From Micromonospora sp. NBC_00421 (GTDB taxonomy: Bacteria > Actinomycetota > Actinomycetes > Mycobacteriales > Micromonosporaceae), in NCBI RefSeq assembly GCF_036017915.1, contig NZ_CP107929.1:4282001-4346000 (forward strand): a stretch of DNA of 64,000 bases, read 5' to 3'. The position numbers were made by a program, and so were the translations under genes. Below, in pieces: positions 37,393 to 46,812 of the stretch. Every line of letters begins with the position of its first letter. Position 1 is the stretch's first letter. The notes under the pieces were generated by a model. That model made no database searches and had not been told where the DNA came from. It saw only the letters and a program-made list of their open reading frames with translations.

Positions 37393-39402
37393 TCAGGCCG
37401 GTACGAAGCGGGCCGCGTCGGCGACGACGTAGCCGTCGGTGCCGTCGGTGCGGATCAGCACGCTGCCGGCCGTACCCGCCGGGAACCGGTAGGTCCCCAA
37501 CGACACCCACTGCCCGCCCGAGGTGCGCTGGTCGACCACCCGGGTGGTCACCCCACCGTCGTGCACCACGTCGACCGGGACGTTGCTGGCCCGGTTCGGG
37601 TCGGCGGTCCAGCGCACCTGGACCACCCAGCTCCCGGCCATCGGCAGGGACGGGGTGAACCGCAGCCGGTTGACGCCCTTGCCGGTGTTGCCGTCGTGCT
37701 CGTAGTCCGACCCCCAGTAGCCGCCGATCGCGGTGCTGCCCACCCAGACACCGGACCGGGCGACCCCGGCCGCCCGGTTGTCCACCACGATCTCGCCGTC
37801 GGCGGTGGGCGGCCAGGTGAGGAGCTGCCCGTCGGCGCGCAACCGGGCCTGGAGGGCGGCGACGTCGACCTGCTGCACCGGCACCCCCGCGTCGAGCGCC
37901 AGCTTCGCCGCCGTCGCGGCGGACTGGGCGAGGATCATGAAGACCGGTTCCATCCGGATCGACCCGTACGCGATGTGGGTGGCCGACAGGCACACCGGCA
38001 CGAACAGGTTGGCGCACTGCGCGGCAGTGGGCACGATCGACCGGTAGCTGATCGGGTACGGGCCGGGCACCCCGACCTGCACGTCGCCCTCGTTCTTCAC
38101 CAGCCCGTTCACCACCACCCGCTGGCAGTTGTGCGAGTCCATCGTGTAGCTGGCCAACCCGATCGAGTCGGCGGCCCGTACGCTGCCCCGGCAGTCCCGC
38201 TCGGTCATCACGTACGCCGAGACCATCCGGCGGGCCTCGCGGACGTAGAGCTGTGGGGGCCAGTTGCCGGTGGCGGTGAACTCGTCGGCGGCCAGGCCCC
38301 AGCCGGCGACCCCCGCCCGGACAGTCGCCGGCAGCCGGGGGTCGTTGGCCAGGAACCACAGCAGGCCCTGCTGGTAGGTCCGGTGGTCGGCGACCAGGCT
38401 CGCCCGCTGCGCCCGGCCGGCCGTCGGGAAGGCGTAGTTCGCGCCGATGAAGTCGGTGGAGAACGCCCCGGTGTTGTTCGAGTCGGTCTTCCCGCCGCCG
38501 ACGCTCTGCGTGGTGAAGAACGGCCCGGTGTAGCCGGCCTGCACGTACCGCAGCAGCAGTTCGTAGTCGGCCGGGTCGTAGCCGGCCGGCTGCGGGAACG
38601 GGACCCGGCCGGCGGCCTGGGTCAGGCACATCCGGAAGTTGTACGCCTGGATCCGGTCGTCGCCGGTGCCGTTCGGCGCGACCGGGGCGGCGGAGATGCC
38701 GGGGAGCAGACCGCTGGCCGGGCTGCCCGGCACCACGTACGGGTCGACCGGCCGGGTGAACTGGTGCTCCCCGCGCAACTGCACCCCGTTGACCGTCTCG
38801 CCGTACGCGGTGTTGGCCTCCCGGCCGACCGCGTACGACACCCCGGCGGCGGCCATCAGATCACCCTCGTACGTCGCGTCGACGAACATCGGCCCGGCGA
38901 AGAGCTGCCCGTTGTCGGTGACCAGCCCGGTGATCCGGTCGCCGGTCCGCGCGACCGTGGCCAGCGGCGCGTTCAGGTAGACCGGGACCGCGTACTCGGT
39001 GAGCAGGTCGTCGAAGACCTCGGCGGCCACGTGCGGCTCGAAGACCAGCCGCATCGGCGAGTCGGGGGTGACCGGGGTGCCCTGGTAGCGGGCGTACACC
39101 CGGCGGTAGAACTCCCCGGCGAGGCCGCCGATGGCGGCGCTGGTGCCGCTGTCGGTGTAGCCGAGTCCGCCAGTGGTGAGCCCGCCGACGTGGCTGCCCG
39201 GTTCGACGATCACGGCGGTGCCGCCGAGCCGGCGCATCTGCACGGCAGCCATGATGCCGGCCGAGGTCGCGCCGTAGATCACCAGGTCGACGGTGACGGT
39301 GCCGGCGGCGAGGGCGGGCAGGCCGAGACCGGTGCCGGCGGCGACGACGAGGGTGGCCCCGCCGAGGCGGAACAGGTGACGGCGGGTGAGCGCAGGCGAC
39401 AT
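37393..39402 (-). CDS. Exported FAD-dependent oxidoreductase with golvesin-like C-terminal domain
   Basis: The 669-residue product starts with a twin-arginine-type signal (TRRHLFRLGGA, then a hydrophobic stretch). It has an FAD fingerprint DLVIYGATSAGIMAAVQMRR with PGSHVGGLTTGGLGYTDSG (about 38-88), typical of the FAD_oxidored family. The last 130 residues (GYWGSDYEHDGNTGKG to VVADAARFVPA) match golvesin/xanthan-lyase-type C-terminal modules that bind carbohydrate or cell surface. Tat export fits a folded flavoprotein. It is 92 bases downstream of the beta-mannosidase gene and probably the last gene of that operon. Substrate unknown; a sugar or glycan alcohol is an inference. Confidence 0.8.
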   Translation of the reverse strand: MSPALTRRHLFRLGGATLVVAAGTGLGLPALAAGTVTVDLVIYGATSAGIMAAVQMRRLGGTAVIVEPGSHVGGLTTGGLGYTDSGTSAAIGGLAGEFYRRVYARYQGTPVTPDSPMRLVFEPHVAAEVFDDLLTEYAVPVYLNAPLATVARTGDRITGLVTDNGQLFAGPMFVDATYEGDLMAAAGVSYAVGREANTAYGETVNGVQLRGEHQFTRPVDPYVVPGSPASGLLPGISAAPVAPNGTGDDRIQAYNFRMCLTQAAGRVPFPQPAGYDPADYELLLRYVQAGYTGPFFTTQSVGGGKTDSNNTGAFSTDFIGANYAFPTAGRAQRASLVADHRTYQQGLLWFLANDPRLPATVRAGVAGWGLAADEFTATGNWPPQLYVREARRMVSAYVMTERDCRGSVRAADSIGLASYTMDSHNCQRVVVNGLVKNEGDVQVGVPGPYPISYRSIVPTAAQCANLFVPVCLSATHIAYGSIRMEPVFMILAQSAATAAKLALDAGVPVQQVDVAALQARLRADGQLLTWPPTADGEIVVDNRAAGVARSGVWVGSTAIGGYWGSDYEHDGNTGKGVNRLRFTPSLPMAGSWVVQVRWTADPNRASNVPVDVVHDGGVTTRVVDQRTSGGQWVSLGTYRFPAGTAGSVLIRTDGTDGYVVADAARFVPA

Positions 39403-39494
39403 CGCGGCTGCCCTTCGCAGGAGGGGAAGGAGCGCGCCGCCGCACCGGTATGCATCGACTTTCGTTGATCGGACGGGGGTTGTCAAGGGGCGGG

Positions 39495-41945
39495 TCAGCC
39501 GTCGACCAGGTCGTTGACGCAGCGCAGCACCGGGCGGCTGGTCAGCTCCGCCGGGTCCAGCGGCGCACCACCGGTCACCGTGAACGTGACCGACTCCCCC
39601 GGCAGCACTGTGACAAGGGCCGCGTCGACCTCGGCGGCCGGGTCGAGGCGGTCCGGGAAGAGGGTCAGGTCGCGCAGCACGGTCTGTGCGGTGACCCGGA
39701 CCCGCTGACCACCCTCGACCTCCTCCACCGTCGCCTCGTAGCGGGCCGCCGGCCAGTGCGCGTCCCGGTCCTCGGCGAAGAACCACAGCGCCCGCTCCGC
39801 GCTGTCACCGGCCTCGGCGACAAGCAGTTCCCGGCGTTCCTCCTCCGCCACCGCCAGGTCCGCCGGCAGCGGCAACGTCACCGCCGCGTACGCCGGCACG
39901 TCGAGCCGGTACGAGGTCTTCGCCCTCGGCTCGCCGTGCAGGGTGGACCGGGTCACCGTGACCGGGGCCCGCCACGGGGTGCCCGTCTCGTTCACCGCCA
40001 CCAGGGCCAGCCCGCCGTCACGGGGCTGGACGGTGAGCAGCCGGTCGGCGTACGCCCGGCGCAGCGCGTACCACAGGGGTTTGCGGCGGCCGTCGCCGTC
40101 GACGGCCGCCCACGAGGTGACCGGCCAGCAGTCGTTGAGCTGCCAGACGATGGTGCCGGAGCAGACGTCCCGGTGGGAGCGGAAGTGTTCCACCCCCAGT
40201 TGGATCGCCCGCGCCTGGTTGAGCTGGGTCAGGTAGTGCCAGTCGTCGAAGTCGGCCGGGGCGGGCAGGTGGGCGTCGAGCCCGCGTTGCAGCTTCGCGT
40301 CCCCGTCGGCGGCCTTCTGGTGGTGGGTCATCCCCGGTGAGTCGTGCGCCAGCGGCTCGTCGGAGAGCGCCCGGCGCAGCGTCGCGTACGCCGGGGGCGC
40401 CTGGTAGCCGAACTCGGCGACGAACCGGGGGACGTACTCCCGGTACTTCGTGTAGTCGTCGGTGTTCCAGACGTCCCAGATGTGCGTGGTGCCGTGCGCC
40501 GGGTCGTTGGGGTGGATCGCCTCGGTGCCCGACCACGGGCTACCCGGCCAGTACGGGCGGGTCGGGTCCAGCTCGTCGACCACCCGGGGCAGCAGGTCGA
40601 GATAGAAGCCCCGTCCCCAGGTGCGCCCGGCCAGCCGCTCCTGCCACTCCCAGTCGTGCCAGCCCCAGATGTTCTCGTTGTTACCGGTCCAGAGCACCAA
40701 CGACGGGTGCCCGGCCAGCCGGGTCACCTGCTCCCGCGCCTCCGCCTCGACCTCCGTGCCGAACGGCTCCTCCTCCGGGTAGGCCGCGCAGGCGAACAGG
40801 AAGTCCTGTTGGACGAGCAGCCCCCGCTCGTCGGCGAGGGAGTAGAAGTCGGCCGACTCGTAGCGGCCACCGCCCCAGACCCGGAGCAGGTTGACGTTGG
40901 CGTCGGCGGCCTGGGTGAACCGCCGGGCCAGCCGGTCCCGGGTGATCCGGGTGGGGAACGCGTCGTCGGGGATCCAGTTCGCTCCCCGGACCAGCACCGG
41001 CACGTCGTTGACGTGCAGGGTGAACGGGGTGCCGTGGGCGTCGGGGGTGGTGTCCAGGCGTACCGAGCGGAACCCGATCCGGTGTGACCAGGTGTCCAGG
41101 GTGTGACCGTCCGCCGTCGCCAGGGTCACCGTCAGCGGGTGCAGCGGCTGTGCGCCGTACCCCCGGGGCCACCACAGCTCGGGGTCGGCGACGGTGAGGG
41201 TCAGCGCGGCCGTGCGCCGCCCGGCCGGGACGGTCGTCTCGCCGACCACCCCGGCGACCTCGGCCCGGACGGTCAACGGCACGTCGGCCGCCCGTTCGAC
41301 CTCGACCTGCAGCTCCACCCGCCCCGCGCCGTCGATCACCGTCACCAGTGGACGGACGGTGCCCAGCCGGGCAGTGGACCAGGCGTGCAGCCCGATCTGC
41401 TGCCAGATCCCGGCGGTCACCACCGTCGGCCCCCAGTCCCAGCCGAAGTTGCAGGCCATCTTGCGGACGAACTGGAACGGCTCCGGGTAGGCGTTGGGCC
41501 GGTCGCCGAGCCGGTCCCGCTGCTCCTCGGCATAGCGGTACGCCGAGTCGAACCGGACGGCGAGGGTGTTCTCCCCCGGCCGCAGCGCCGACCGCACGTC
41601 GAAGCGGTAGGACCGGTGCATGTTGGCGGTGCGGCCGACCTCGACCCCGTTGAGCGTGATCGTGGCGACCGTGTCCAGCCCGGCGCAGACCAGGTCGACC
41701 CGGTCGTCGTCGCCGGGCCGGTGGACGAACGTGGTCGCGTACTCCCAGTCGGTGCGGCCGATCCAGGCGAGCGCCGTCTCGTTGTCGTCGAGGTAGGGGT
41801 CGTCGATCAGGCCGGCGGCGAGCAGGTCGGTGTGTACGCAGCCCGGCACGGTTGCCGGCACCGCCCGACCGGCCACGGCGTCGGGCACCTGCGGACCGGA
41901 CACCGCGCGCAACCGCCAACCCTCGTGCAACACCTGCTCGCTCAC
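39495..41945 (-). CDS. Beta-mannosidase (GH2)
   Basis: The 816-residue protein has the full GH2 architecture: jelly-roll sugar-binding domain (about 5-185), immunoglobulin-like domain (about 195-305) and TIM barrel (about 310-630), then C-terminal beta domains. The acid/base Glu424 lies in WTGNNENIWGW and the nucleophile Glu511 in FVAEFGYQAPP. MACNFGWDWGP and WIPDDAFPTRI are characteristic of beta-mannosidases rather than beta-galactosidases. No signal peptide is seen, so it should act on imported mannosides in the cytoplasm. It overlaps the permease gene by four bases (41942-41945). Confidence 0.93.
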   Translation of the reverse strand: MSEQVLHEGWRLRAVSGPQVPDAVAGRAVPATVPGCVHTDLLAAGLIDDPYLDDNETALAWIGRTDWEYATTFVHRPGDDDRVDLVCAGLDTVATITLNGVEVGRTANMHRSYRFDVRSALRPGENTLAVRFDSAYRYAEEQRDRLGDRPNAYPEPFQFVRKMACNFGWDWGPTVVTAGIWQQIGLHAWSTARLGTVRPLVTVIDGAGRVELQVEVERAADVPLTVRAEVAGVVGETTVPAGRRTAALTLTVADPELWWPRGYGAQPLHPLTVTLATADGHTLDTWSHRIGFRSVRLDTTPDAHGTPFTLHVNDVPVLVRGANWIPDDAFPTRITRDRLARRFTQAADANVNLLRVWGGGRYESADFYSLADERGLLVQQDFLFACAAYPEEEPFGTEVEAEAREQVTRLAGHPSLVLWTGNNENIWGWHDWEWQERLAGRTWGRGFYLDLLPRVVDELDPTRPYWPGSPWSGTEAIHPNDPAHGTTHIWDVWNTDDYTKYREYVPRFVAEFGYQAPPAYATLRRALSDEPLAHDSPGMTHHQKAADGDAKLQRGLDAHLPAPADFDDWHYLTQLNQARAIQLGVEHFRSHRDVCSGTIVWQLNDCWPVTSWAAVDGDGRRKPLWYALRRAYADRLLTVQPRDGGLALVAVNETGTPWRAPVTVTRSTLHGEPRAKTSYRLDVPAYAAVTLPLPADLAVAEEERRELLVAEAGDSAERALWFFAEDRDAHWPAARYEATVEEVEGGQRVRVTAQTVLRDLTLFPDRLDPAAEVDAALVTVLPGESVTFTVTGGAPLDPAELTSRPVLRCVNDLVDG

Positions 41946-42847
41946 GACTTCACCGCGCCTTCCATGATTCCCCGGACGATCTGCCGGCCGCCGACGAAGA
42001 GCATCACCAGCAACGGCACCGTGGCGATGAACGCCCCCGCGAGCACCCGACGGTAGATGACGTAGTTACCGCTCGCCAGATCGGAGATGGCCACCATCGA
42101 GGTCGGGTAGTCGGTGCCGCTGAGCGTGATCAGCGGCCACTGGAAGTCGTTCCAGGTGGCCACGAAGGTGAGCAGGCCCAGCACGGCCAGGGCCGGACGG
42201 ATCGCCGGCAGCACGATGCTGCGGTAGATCCGCATGGTGGTCGCCCCGTCGACCCGGGCCGACTCGATCAGCTCGTCGGGCACGCTGTTGACGATGAACT
42301 GTCGCATGTAGAACACCCCGAACGCGGTGACCAGGCCGGGCGCGATCACCGCCAGCAGGGTGCCGTTCCAGCCGAGCTTTCCCATCACGATGTAGAGCGC
42401 GACGATGCCGAGCTGGTTGGGAACGGTGAGGGTGAGCACCACGAGGAGCATCAGCATGTTGCTGCCCCGGAACCGCAGCTTGGCGAAGGCGAACCCGGCC
42501 AGCGAGCAGAAGAAGAGCACCGAGGCGGTCACCACTGTCGACACGATGAAGCTGTTGATCAGGGAGGCGGCGAAGTAGACGTCCTGGAGGGAGAAGACCT
42601 CCTCCAGGTTGGCCAGGAACCGGTTACCAGGCACCACCGCCGGTGGCAGCTTGGCCAGCGCCTCGTCGTCGCTGGTGGCGATGACGAACATCCAGTAGAG
42701 CGGGAAGGCGGCGAACAGAAAGGTCAACGACAGCAGCAGGTACGTGCCGAGGCCGGCCGGGGTGTCCTGCGGCGCGCGGCCCGGAAGGGCGGGCCGGTGC
42801 CGTCGGCGGGTCGGTCCGGTGGGCCGTGGCGGGGCGACGACGGTCAT
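41942..42847 (-). CDS. ABC sugar transporter permease (MalG-type)
   Basis: The 301-residue protein has six membrane segments and the MalG-type EAA loop ELIESARVDGATTMRIYRSIVLPAIRPAL (about 192-220), which contacts the ATPase. The N-terminal 35 residues are basic and Pro-rich. It follows the first permease after a 57-bp triple repeat, and its stop overlaps the beta-mannosidase start. No ATPase gene is in the cluster; a shared MsiK-type ATPase elsewhere is usual in actinomycetes. Confidence 0.9.
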   Translation of the reverse strand: MTVVAPPRPTGPTRRRHRPALPGRAPQDTPAGLGTYLLLSLTFLFAAFPLYWMFVIATSDDEALAKLPPAVVPGNRFLANLEEVFSLQDVYFAASLINSFIVSTVVTASVLFFCSLAGFAFAKLRFRGSNMLMLLVVLTLTVPNQLGIVALYIVMGKLGWNGTLLAVIAPGLVTAFGVFYMRQFIVNSVPDELIESARVDGATTMRIYRSIVLPAIRPALAVLGLLTFVATWNDFQWPLITLSGTDYPTSMVAISDLASGNYVIYRRVLAGAFIATVPLLVMLFVGGRQIVRGIMEGAVKS

Positions 42848-42856
42848 CGGTGTCCC

Positions 42857-43027
42857 CTTTCGCTCGCGACTGCGGTACTCCGCTGCGCTACGTTCCTCGC
42901 GCTCACCGATGACCTTTCGCTCGCGACTGCGGTACTCCGCTGCGCTACGTTCCTCGCGCTCACCGATGACCTTTCGCTCGCGACTGCGGTACTCCGCTGC
43001 GCTGCGTTCCTCGCGCTCACCGATGAC
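42857..43027. repeat. Three tandem 57-bp units between the two permease genes
   Basis: Units start at 42857, 42914 and 42971 and differ by only one base (A/G in the third). On the minus strand each reads through as a 19-codon frame (VSARNVAQRSTAVASER...). The array starts inside the last codons of the upstream permease gene and ends nine bases short of the next start codon, so it accounts for the whole gap between genes that elsewhere in this operon overlap or nearly touch. Confidence 0.92.
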
Positions 43028-44030
43028 CTCCCGACAGGCGGTTGGTGAGCAGGGTGTTGAGGCCGGTGACCAGCAGGATGATCAGGAACAGCGCCCAGGA
43101 CATCGCGGCGGCGTAGCCGAGGTTGAGGTCCTTCCAGCCGACCTTGTAGATGAGCTGGGCGATGGTCTGCCACTCGCCGTTCGGCCCGCCGGTGGCGGCC
43201 TGCGCGTTCAGGTCGAACAGCATCGGCTCGGTGAACAGTTGCAGCCCGCCGATGGTGGAGAGCACCACGGTGAAGACGATGACCGGCTGGATCATCGGCA
43301 CGGTGATCCGCCAGAGCTGCCGCCACGGGCCGGCCCCGTCGATCGCCGCCGCCTCGTAGACGTCGCGTGGGATGGACTGCATGGCGGCCAGGTAGAGCAG
43401 GGCGTTGTAGCCGATCCACTTCCAGTTGACCATGGTGGCGATGGCGATCCAGGCGTGCGGCTTGTCGGCCCGCCAGTCGATCGCGGCGTCCCCGGTCCCG
43501 CCGATGCCCACCTCGGCGAGCAACCAGTTGGCCATCCCGAAACTGCGGGAGAAGAACGCGCTGAACACCATCGTCGAGGCGACGATCGGGGTGACGTACG
43601 GCAGCAGCACCCCGACCCGCCACCAGGTCTGCGCCCGCAGCCTGCGGTTGAGCAGCGAGGCGACCACCAGCGCCAGCAGCAGTTGCGGCACCGAGGAGAG
43701 CAGGAAGATGCCGAAGGTGTTGTAGAGCGCGTTCCAGAAGTCCTCGTCGCCGGCGAGCCGGCTGAAGTTCGCGACACCCGCCCAGTACGGCAGGGTCGGG
43801 TCGTCGAGCCGGTAGTTGCGTAGCGCGACGACCCCGTTGAACAGCAGTGGGAAGAGCCCGAAGACGCCGAAGAGCAGGAAGAACGGCGCGACCATCAGGT
43901 AGGGCAGGTAACGCATGTCGAAGCGGTACAGCCGGTTGCGCCAGTCGAGCGACCGGTCACCGGCCCCGGAGGGATCGTGCTCCGGCCCGTTGCGGTGACT
44001 CGACGGCGACGCGGCACGGGTGGTGGACAC
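43017..44030 (-). CDS. ABC sugar transporter permease (MalF-type)
   Basis: This 337-residue protein has six membrane segments from about residue 45 and the EAA loop PRDVYEAAAIDGAGPWRQLWRITVPMIQPV (about 225-254). The GTG at 44028-44030 is chosen because GGAGGG precedes it; the 40-residue N-terminus is polar and poorly conserved-looking. Its stop (43017-43019) falls within the first 57-bp repeat met in the direction of transcription. It lies 44 bases downstream of the solute-binding protein gene. Confidence 0.9.
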   Translation of the reverse strand: MSTTRAASPSSHRNGPEHDPSGAGDRSLDWRNRLYRFDMRYLPYLMVAPFFLLFGVFGLFPLLFNGVVALRNYRLDDPTLPYWAGVANFSRLAGDEDFWNALYNTFGIFLLSSVPQLLLALVVASLLNRRLRAQTWWRVGVLLPYVTPIVASTMVFSAFFSRSFGMANWLLAEVGIGGTGDAAIDWRADKPHAWIAIATMVNWKWIGYNALLYLAAMQSIPRDVYEAAAIDGAGPWRQLWRITVPMIQPVIVFTVVLSTIGGLQLFTEPMLFDLNAQAATGGPNGEWQTIAQLIYKVGWKDLNLGYAAAMSWALFLIILLVTGLNTLLTNRLSGGHR

Positions 44031-44074
44031 AGGACACCCTCCAGGGCCGGGGACGTGACGGGAGGTGCGGACGG

Positions 44075-45355
44075 TCAGGACGTGCCGGCCTTCTCGGCCT
44101 CCTTGACCGCCTCCGCCCAGGCGGCGTCCGGCTTCAGGGTCCTGTTCTGCACCCGGGTGATCACGTTCTCCACGGCGACCCGGGTCGGGCCGTTCTTCTT
44201 GCCCAGGTACTGCGGGGTCAGCCCCTGCGCCATCTTCGGGAAGATCTGCCCGACCGGCGCGTCGTTGAAGAACGGGTTCCTGAACTCGGCGATCGCCGGG
44301 TCGGCGTAGAGCGCCGGCTGTGAGGGCAGGTTGCCGACCTTTTTGAAGATCTCGATCTGCTGCTCCGGCTGGACCAGCCACTCCAGCAGCTGGTACGCCT
44401 CGTCGACGTGCCTGCTCTGCTTGGGGATGGTGAGGAACGAGCCGCCCCAGTTGCCGCCGCCACCGGGCACCGCGGCGATGTCCCACTTGCCCTGGGTGCC
44501 GGGTGCGGTGTCCTTGATGTGGCCGAGCATCCACGCCGGGCAGGCGAGCACGGCGAACGAGCCGGCGGTGAAGCCCTTGTCCCAGTCGGCCTGGAAGCTG
44601 GTCAGGTTGGCCGAGAGCCCGGCCCCGATCGCCTTGATCGTGTAGTCGAAGGCGACCTTCGGGCCCTGCTCCATCTGGAGCTGTTCCTGGTCGGTGTAGA
44701 AGCCGACCGGTTGCTGGCCGAGGATCGGGTTGAACAAATTGGTGCCGGAGTCGAGGAACTTCTTCCTGGTCTTGCCGGTGTACTCCTGACCGACCTCGAT
44801 GAACTTGTCCCAGGTGGGCCAGAGCGCGGAGACCTGGTCCCGCTCGGTGGGCAGCCCGGCGGCCTTGAACAGGTCGGTGCGGTAGCACATGGCCAGGCCA
44901 CCGACGTCGGTGCCGAGGCCGATCTGGCTCTTGCCGTCGGCCGACAGCGACTGCTTCCACTTCCAGGGCAGGTACTTGCTCTCGTAGGAGTTGGCGCCCT
45001 TGTCGAGCAGGTTGACGAACTTGTCGGACTGGCTGCGGAACTGGACCATGAAGCCCTCGTCGACGGCGGCGATGTCCGCCGCGCCGTTGCCGGCGACCAG
45101 CTTCTTCTGGAGATCCTCGTGCTGGGCGTTGTACTCGCCCGAGTTGAGCTGGATCTTGACGTTGGGGTGGTCGGCCTCGTAGCGGGTCTTGAGGTCCTGG
45201 AGACCGAAGTCGCCCCAAAAATTGATCTTGAGGGTGACCTGGCCGCCCTTGCCGCCCGAGTCGGTGGTGCTCTTGCCGCTGCACGCGGCGATCATCGTCA
45301 GGCTGACGGCACCGACCGCCGCCGCGCGGGCCCAGTGGGTCCAGGACCGTGTCAT
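44075..45355 (-). CDS. Extracellular sugar-binding lipoprotein of the ABC transporter
   Basis: The 426-residue product has a lipoprotein signal with lipobox MIAAC (Cys25) and a family 1 solute-binding fold, including INFWGDFG near the start, the D-E segment AAVDEGFMVQF, and FAVLACPAWMLGHI in the second lobe. It is first in the operon with two permeases and a beta-mannosidase, so manno-oligosaccharide or beta-mannoside capture is likely. GGAGG lies five bases before the ATG at 45353-45355, and a good promoter precedes it. Confidence 0.92.
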   Translation of the reverse strand: MTRSWTHWARAAAVGAVSLTMIAACSGKSTTDSGGKGGQVTLKINFWGDFGLQDLKTRYEADHPNVKIQLNSGEYNAQHEDLQKKLVAGNGAADIAAVDEGFMVQFRSQSDKFVNLLDKGANSYESKYLPWKWKQSLSADGKSQIGLGTDVGGLAMCYRTDLFKAAGLPTERDQVSALWPTWDKFIEVGQEYTGKTRKKFLDSGTNLFNPILGQQPVGFYTDQEQLQMEQGPKVAFDYTIKAIGAGLSANLTSFQADWDKGFTAGSFAVLACPAWMLGHIKDTAPGTQGKWDIAAVPGGGGNWGGSFLTIPKQSRHVDEAYQLLEWLVQPEQQIEIFKKVGNLPSQPALYADPAIAEFRNPFFNDAPVGQIFPKMAQGLTPQYLGKKNGPTRVAVENVITRVQNRTLKPDAAWAEAVKEAEKAGTS

Positions 45356-45398
45356 CTCATCCTCCGCGCACGCATGGGGAACGCTCCAGACATCGAGG

Positions 45399-45456
45399 AA
45401 CGTTGACTGAACCGGATAAGTGAGGCCACCGTACGGGCCACCCCGTGCACTGTCAA
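45399..45456 (-). promoter_or_regulatory. Promoter and possible LacI operator of the mannoside operon
   Basis: On the minus strand TTGACA (45456-45451), a 17-base spacer and TACGGT (45433-45428) form a near-consensus vegetative promoter. The palindromic centre AACGTT (45399-45404), the usual core of LacI-family operators, lies about 17-22 bases after the expected transcription start, where a repressor would block elongation. The 390-base gap 45356-45745 holds no gene; the LacI promoter is presumably in its right half but is not evident. Confidence 0.55.
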
Positions 45457-45745
45457 CGGCCGGTTAACAACGCTCTCGACCGGTAACCTGCGGGTGCCCA
45501 TGGGAGCGTGACCAGTCGTGATGAGGCGGCTCTGTCGGCCCGCACGGCAGCCCCGCGCGCCCCTATCCGGGCGCGACGCGACTGCCGCGCTTAACCGGGC
45601 AAGCAGATCGTCCGCCCACGACGGGCAGGGGTCGACCACAGCCGGGGACACCGGCCGGACCAGGCACCGGTAGCGTGGGCACCGCCGGCGATCCCGGCCC
45701 CGTGGACGGCCTGCCCAGGCCGCGAGGAGTGGAGGAGACCCGCCG

Positions 45746-46765
45746 GTGAAGCGGCCGACCATCGCCGACGTCGCCCGACGCGCCGGAGTGTCCAAGGGCG
45801 CGGTCTCGTACGCGCTCAACGGGCAACCGGGCGTCTCGGAGACCACCCGGCAGCGGATCCTGGCGATCGCCGCCGAGATCGGCTTCAGCCCGAGCAGCGC
45901 CGCCCGCGCGCTCTCCGGCGCCACCGCCGACGCGGTCGGCCTGGCGCTGTGCCGGCCAGCCCGGATACTCGGCATCGAGCCGTTCTTCATGGAGCTGATC
46001 AGCGGCGTCGAGGCCGAACTCTCCGCCCGCTCGTACGCGCTGACCCTCCAGGTGGTGGCCGACCAGGAGGCGGAGATCGCGGTCTACCGACGGTGGTGGG
46101 CCGAGCGGCGGGTGGACGGGGTCCTCGTCTGCGACCTGCGTACCGACGACATCCGGGTGCCCGCCCTGGAAGAACTGCAACTACCCGCCGTGGTGATCGG
46201 CGGGCCGGGGCACACCGGCACGTTGGCCAGCGTCTGGTCCGACGAGGCGGCGGCGCTGGCCGAGACGGTGGAATACCTGGTCGCGCTCGGCCACCGCAAG
46301 ATCGCCCGGGTCGGTGGTCTGCCCTCGCTGCTGCACACCGGCATCCGGACCGACGCCTTCACCGAGGTGTGCGGTCGGCTCGGGCTCACCGAGGCGGCGA
46401 CCGTGTGGTCCGACTACACCGGCGAGGAGGGCGCCCGGGCCACCCGACGGTTGCTCAGCTCCGCCCAGCGCCCCACCGCGCTGATCTACGACAACGACGT
46501 GATGGCGATCGCCGGGCTCTCCGTGGCCCAGGAGATGGGGCTCGGCGTGCCCGCCGACCTGTCCATCGTGGCCTGGGACGACTCCCCGCTGTGCCAGCTG
46601 GTCCACCCGCCGCTGACAGCGCTCAGCCGGGACATCCCCGCCTACGGCGCGCACGCCGCCCGCCAACTGCTCGCCGTCATCGCCGGCGAGCCGGTCGACG
46701 GGCTCCAGGACGAGACGGCGCACCTGACCCCGCGCGGCAGCACCGCACCGCCCCGGGCGAGGTGA
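45746..46765 (+). CDS. LacI-family transcriptional regulator
   Basis: The 339-residue protein has an N-terminal HTH (TIADVARRAGVSKGAVSYALNGQPGVSETTRQRI, residues 5-38), a hinge helix (SAARALSG) and a periplasmic-binding-like effector domain (about 62-330). It is divergent from the mannoside transport operon and is most likely its sugar-responsive repressor. The GTG at 45746 follows GGAGGAG. It converges on a GGDEF-EAL gene with 47 bases between stops. Confidence 0.92.
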   Translation: MKRPTIADVARRAGVSKGAVSYALNGQPGVSETTRQRILAIAAEIGFSPSSAARALSGATADAVGLALCRPARILGIEPFFMELISGVEAELSARSYALTLQVVADQEAEIAVYRRWWAERRVDGVLVCDLRTDDIRVPALEELQLPAVVIGGPGHTGTLASVWSDEAAALAETVEYLVALGHRKIARVGGLPSLLHTGIRTDAFTEVCGRLGLTEAATVWSDYTGEEGARATRRLLSSAQRPTALIYDNDVMAIAGLSVAQEMGLGVPADLSIVAWDDSPLCQLVHPPLTALSRDIPAYGAHAARQLLAVIAGEPVDGLQDETAHLTPRGSTAPPRAR

Positions 46766-46812
46766 ACCGGTTCAGGAAAGCCGCCTACCCGATCTCACCG
46801 GGGCGGTCGATC

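Noticed and set aside
42857..43027. Possible CRISPR array or coding fusion of the two permeases
   Set aside because: The three units are directly contiguous with no spacers. The upstream permease has its own stop within the array, so a fused permease would need read-through.
43017..45284. A 755-residue frame covering the solute-binding protein and permease region
   Set aside because: Its first part is the solute-binding protein gene read in a wrong frame (Arg/Gly-rich); the true lipoprotein frame at 44075-45355 and the permease from 44030 explain the sequence.
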